This document shows, in pieces, positions 61,667 through 64,000 of a DNA stretch of 64,000 nt. Location of the stretch: positions 41,048-105,047 of the forward strand of contig JBHIXX010000004.1 in the NCBI GenBank assembly GCA_041984585.1, given 5' to 3'. Source of the DNA: Pseudolysinimonas_A sp041984585. Its GTDB lineage: Bacteria; Actinomycetota; Actinomycetes; Actinomycetales; Microbacteriaceae. A program made the translations under genes and the position numbers. A model generated the notes under the pieces. It was not told the DNA's origin. It made no database searches and saw nothing but the letters and a program-made list of their open reading frames with translations. Every line of letters starts with the position of its first letter. The stretch's first letter is position 1.

Positions 61667-61993
61667 TCAGGCGGAGCGGGCGCGACGCAGGCGGCGACGC
61701 TCGCGCTCCGAGAGTCCGCCCCAGATGCCGAACCGCTCGTCGTTGTCGAGGGCGTAGTCGAGGCACTCGGCCTTCACTTCGCACGAGGTGCAGATGCGCT
61801 TGGCGTCGCGCGTCGAGCCGCCCTTCTCGGGGAAGAACGCCTCGGGGTCGGTCTGCGCGCACAGCGCGTCGGTCTGCCAGGCGAGGGGGTTGTCGTCGTC
61901 GGTGTCCGCCGGGCGCAGACCCGGGACGCCCAGTCGGACCGGATCGACGAACCAGTCTCCGGGAACGGACGGGCGGTACTCGCTCGACGTCAT
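61667..61993 (-). CDS. whiB2: WhiB2-type Fe-S transcription regulator
   Basis: A 108-aa WhiB protein with cysteines C45, C68, C71 and C77, then 'GIWGGLSERERRRLRRARSA'. The longer N-terminus ('DDDNPLAWQTDALCAQTDPE') and the position next to the DUF5719/GT2 genes match WhiB2/WhmD, which controls septation. A consensus promoter with an overlapping inverted repeat lies about 70-100 nt upstream. Confidence 0.93.
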   Translation of the reverse strand: MTSSEYRPSVPGDWFVDPVRLGVPGLRPADTDDDNPLAWQTDALCAQTDPEAFFPEKGGSTRDAKRICTSCEVKAECLDYALDNDERFGIWGGLSERERRRLRRARSA

Positions 61994-62066
61994 GTCCCAC
62001 TTCTCCCCTCGCCACGGCCGACCCTTCCGGGGATCCGGGGGTCCTCCGGCCGCGGGCTTGGAGATA

Positions 62067-62095
62067 ATTACAGCGGTGTGATTCCCTCACGTCAA
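62067..62095 (-). promoter_or_regulatory. whiB2 promoter
   Basis: On the minus strand TTGACG (62095-62090), 17-nt spacer, TGTAAT (62072-62067). This is the clearest housekeeping-type promoter in the window and leaves a leader of about 65 nt before the whiB2 ATG. Confidence 0.7.
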
Positions 62096-62110
62096 GTCGC
62101 GGAATCATAC
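62076..62110. promoter_or_regulatory. Inverted repeat overlapping the whiB2 promoter
   Basis: GTGTGATTCC (62076-62085) and GGAATCATAC (62101-62110), 9 of 10 complementary positions, spaced by 15 nt, spanning the -35 and the spacer. Likely operator for an unknown regulator. Confidence 0.5.
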
Positions 62111-62205
62111 GCGCGCGGGCCGGGCGTGTCGGGACGCGCGGACCCCCGGCGTGTCGCCCGGTCGCGCCCGGGCCGCAGACGGTGCGTGCGGCCCCGGCCG
62201 ACGGC

Positions 62206-62319
62206 TCAGGCGAAACGGTCGGGGGTACGGCGGTAGCCGTCCCGCGCGGCGGCGCGAGCGGCGGCGAGGATCCCGGCGACGGCCAGGACGGCGAGCGGGG
62301 CGAGGACGATGATCTCCAT
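62206..62319 (-). CDS. Small membrane protein, 37 aa
   Basis: A very short gene: 'MEIIVLAPLAVLAVAGILAA' (one transmembrane segment) followed by a basic tail 'GYRRTPDRFA'. There is no Shine-Dalgarno, but TAGATT lies 7 nt before the ATG, the same leaderless spacing seen at other genes here. Third codon positions are G/C-rich. It diverges from the GlxA-type regulator gene, 125 bp away. Function unknown. Confidence 0.55.
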   Translation of the reverse strand: MEIIVLAPLAVLAVAGILAAARAAARDGYRRTPDRFA

Positions 62320-62348
62320 GGCAGAAAATCTATGGATTGCCAGATCCC

Positions 62349-62360
62349 GCCACGAGTGGC
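62349..62360. promoter_or_regulatory. Small inverted repeat in the divergent promoter region
   Basis: GCCAC-GA-GTGGC lies between the 37-aa gene and the GlxA-type regulator gene. It could be an operator for that regulator. Evidence is only the symmetry and the position. Confidence 0.35.
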
Positions 62361-62444
62361 AGGATTGACTGCGTTCATCGAAATCCCGCCATCCGCGGAG
62401 TCGGCCATCCGACCGGTCCGCGCACCCACCGCCCAGGAGTCCCC

Positions 62445-63455
62445 GTGCTGCGCAAGGTCGTCTGCCTCGTCGTCCCCGGCACCGCCCCGTTCGAGTTCGG
62501 CGTGGTCTGCGAGGTGTTCGGGGTCGACCGCAGCGACCAAGGAGGCCCCGTCTTCGACTACCACGTCGCCACGGCGGAGCCGGGTCGCGTGCCGACCAGC
62601 CAAGGGTTCGACCTGGTCATCGACGAGGACCTGTCGGTCGCCGCCGACGCCGACCTGCTCGCCGTGCCCGCGCACCTGATGCATTCCGGCGACGAAGGCG
62701 CGATCGACGAGCGGTTCCTCGAGGTGCTGCGCGACGCGCACGCCCGCGGCGCGTGGATCCTCAGCGTCTGCACCGGCGCCTTCGTGCTCGCCCGGGCCGG
62801 CCTGCTCGAGGGCGGCTGCGCGACCACGCACTGGATGCACACCGAGCGCCTCGCCACCGACTACCCCGGCGTGCGGGTCGACCCCGACGTGCTGTTCGTG
62901 CAGGAGGGGCGCGTCGTCACCAGCGCGGGCACCGCGTCGGGCATCGACGCCGCGCTGCACATCGTCCGTACCGAGTGCGGGGCGGCGGCGGCCAACGTGA
63001 TCGCGCGCCGGATGGTCGTCCCGCCGCAGCGCGACGGGGGCCAGGCCCAGTTCATCCCCACCCCGGTGCCCGAGCACCGCGCCGACTCGTTCGCCGAGGT
63101 CACCGAGTGGATGCTGCAGCACCTCGACGAGGACCTGCCCGTCGACGAACTGGCGCGCCGCGCGCACATGTCGCCGCGCACCTTCGCCCGCCGGTTCCGT
63201 GCCGACCTCGGCACGACGCCCGCCGCCTGGCTCAACCGCCAGCGCCTGCTGCGCGCGCAGCAGCTGCTCGAACAGACCGACCTCGGACTCGAACAGATCG
63301 GGCAGCGCGCGGGCTTCGGCAGCGCGGCGGTGATGCGGCACCACTTCGTGAAGGTGATCGGCACGACGCCCACCGGTTACCGGCGCACCTTCTCGGTCAC
63401 CGGCCGCGCGGCCGGTCCCGAGCAGGTCGACGAGCGGATGGCGGTCGCCGGCTGA
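62445..63455 (+). CDS. GlxA-family transcription regulator (DJ-1/PfpI + AraC HTH)
   Basis: A 336-aa regulator. Residues 1-180 form a DJ-1/PfpI-like sensor domain ('VVCLVVPGTAPFEFGVVCEV', 'WILSVCTGAFVLARAGLLEG' with the nucleophile-elbow Cys, 'TTHWMHTERLATDYPGVRVD'). The C-terminal 100 residues are a double AraC HTH ('VDELARRAHMSPRTFARRFR', 'QIGQRAGFGSAAVMRHHFVK'). The ligand is unknown. I chose the GTG at 62445, with AGGAG 5 nt upstream. Confidence 0.9.
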   Translation: MLRKVVCLVVPGTAPFEFGVVCEVFGVDRSDQGGPVFDYHVATAEPGRVPTSQGFDLVIDEDLSVAADADLLAVPAHLMHSGDEGAIDERFLEVLRDAHARGAWILSVCTGAFVLARAGLLEGGCATTHWMHTERLATDYPGVRVDPDVLFVQEGRVVTSAGTASGIDAALHIVRTECGAAAANVIARRMVVPPQRDGGQAQFIPTPVPEHRADSFAEVTEWMLQHLDEDLPVDELARRAHMSPRTFARRFRADLGTTPAAWLNRQRLLRAQQLLEQTDLGLEQIGQRAGFGSAAVMRHHFVKVIGTTPTGYRRTFSVTGRAAGPEQVDERMAVAG

Positions 63456-63470
63456 CCCTCCCGGCCCCGG

Positions 63471-63491
63471 CCTCGGGGCCCCGGGCCGAGG
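63471..63491 (+). terminator. G+C-rich hairpin after the regulator gene
   Basis: CCTCGG...CCGAGG with further pairing inside follows the regulator stop by 16 nt. No U tract, so a terminator role is possible only. Confidence 0.3.
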
Positions 63492-63544
63492 GTCGGCGCC
63501 CCGGGCCGCTCGGTAGGCTGGGGCGCGATCACGAGGAGGGTCGG

Positions 63545-64000
63545 ATGGCGACCGGACAGCAGGATGTGGCCACGGTCACGAAGACCGGGCAGTCGCTCGC
63601 CCGCACGATCGACGGCGTCAAGATGCGGTCGACGCCGAACCACCTCGACCACCGCGGCAGCGTGTTCGAGATCTTCGAGGGCGACCTCGAGTTCTGGGGC
63701 ACCCCCATCGTGTACGCCTACCAGTTCTCGGTGCGCCCGCACCAGATGAAGGGCTGGGGCGTGCACGACCGCAAGCTCGACCGGTACACGATCATCGAGG
63801 GCGAGGTGCTGCTCTTCCTCGACGACGACATGCTGATGGCTCCGGACTACATCGAGCGCACACTCGAGTGCTTCGATCTCCCGGCGGGTCCGGCTCTGGC
63901 CGCGGAGCTTCACTTCGGCCGCCCGGCGGGCGTAGGCGAGCGCCGTTCGGGCGTCGTCGACCGCCCGCTCGCGTGTGAGCTGGGTGATCGCCGCCTCGAT
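63545..64000 (+). CDS. RmlC-like (dTDP-4-dehydrorhamnose 3,5-epimerase family) protein, 3' end abnormal and beyond window
   Basis: The first 95 residues fit the RmlC-like cupin family: 'STPNHLDHRGSVFEIFEGD', 'YQFSVRPHQMKGWGVHDR' and 'YTIIEGEVLLFLDD'. The start follows GAGGAGG, and TAGGCT lies about 30 nt upstream. After about codon 95 the sequence ('MLMAPDYIERTLECFDLPAG' and beyond) no longer resembles the family, and codon third positions lose their G/C bias. The complementary strand is open with better codon bias there. The gene may be disrupted near 63830. Confidence 0.7.
   Translation, partial: MATGQQDVATVTKTGQSLARTIDGVKMRSTPNHLDHRGSVFEIFEGDLEFWGTPIVYAYQFSVRPHQMKGWGVHDRKLDRYTIIEGEVLLFLDDDMLMAPDYIERTLECFDLPAGPALAAELHFGRPAGVGERRSGVVDRPLACELGDRRLD

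Noticed and set aside
58435..62067. A 1210-codon plus-strand frame opposite DUF5719 and the large glycosyltransferase
   Set aside because: Low-complexity Arg/Gly/Glu-rich shadow translation with no domain features.
61626..63344. A 572-codon minus-strand frame across whiB2 and the GlxA-type regulator gene
   Set aside because: It is antisense to the regulator gene and out of frame with whiB2. No coherent protein features.

Overview
The window comes from a very G+C-rich actinobacterium, most likely a member of the Microbacteriaceae. The evidence is G/C-ending codons in nearly every gene, many GTG starts, two WhiB regulators, an MtrA-MtrB-LpqB operon, an actinobacterial SecA-HPF-ComF neighbourhood, and many genes with a TAnnnT -10 element only 6-7 nt before the start codon (leaderless transcripts). 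Genes are dense and often overlap by 1-11 nt.

Left part (1-8.7 kb): the 5' part of a peptide-type ABC transporter solute-binding lipoprotein gene, a DCC thiol-disulfide protein coupled to a CPBP membrane protease, and a glycine-cleavage operon gcvT-gcvH-gcvP. The operon sits behind a tandem glycine riboswitch. A 58-bp tandem repeat derived from the gcvP 3' end follows it. A 53-aa membrane protein gene and an LLM-family oxidoreductase gene come next.

8.6-13.9 kb: a six-gene operon read leftward. It encodes a GT4 glycosyltransferase, a PqqD-like protein, an HPr-kinase-like P-loop kinase, two GT2 glycosyltransferases and a nucleotidyltransferase-family protein. It looks like a surface-glycan or peptide-modification system of unknown product, with no precursor peptide in view.

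13.9-30 kb: mostly housekeeping and small accessory genes. These are an SDR without its catalytic tyrosine, DUF4180, DUF2461, an RHH-Doc toxin-antitoxin pair, three small genes separated by copies of the ychF 3' end (a cassette-like arrangement), ychF, a DEDD exonuclease, otsA-otsB for trehalose synthesis, a sugar isomerase-like gene, an MFS transporter, two unknown helical proteins, tRNA-Lys(CTT) and a Bcp peroxiredoxin.

30.4-62 kb: gene order follows the Mycobacterium tuberculosis Rv3219-Rv3260c backbone: whiB1, pdtaS, Rv3235-like, secA, hpf, comF, lpqB-mtrB-mtrA, ahcY, DUF3499, Rv3259-like, and whiB2 (with a DUF5719 protein and a very large glycosyltransferase between). Within it lies a second conserved block, GDPD-membrane-like, DUF4129, DUF4350, MoxR, DUF58, SpoIIM and RDD, which is interrupted by a katG-furA pair. 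whiB2 has a clear -35/-10 promoter overlapped by an inverted repeat.

Right end (62.2-64 kb): a 37-aa membrane protein gene diverges from a GlxA/AraC-type regulator gene, followed by an RmlC-like epimerase gene. The 3' part of that last gene looks abnormal just before the window edge.
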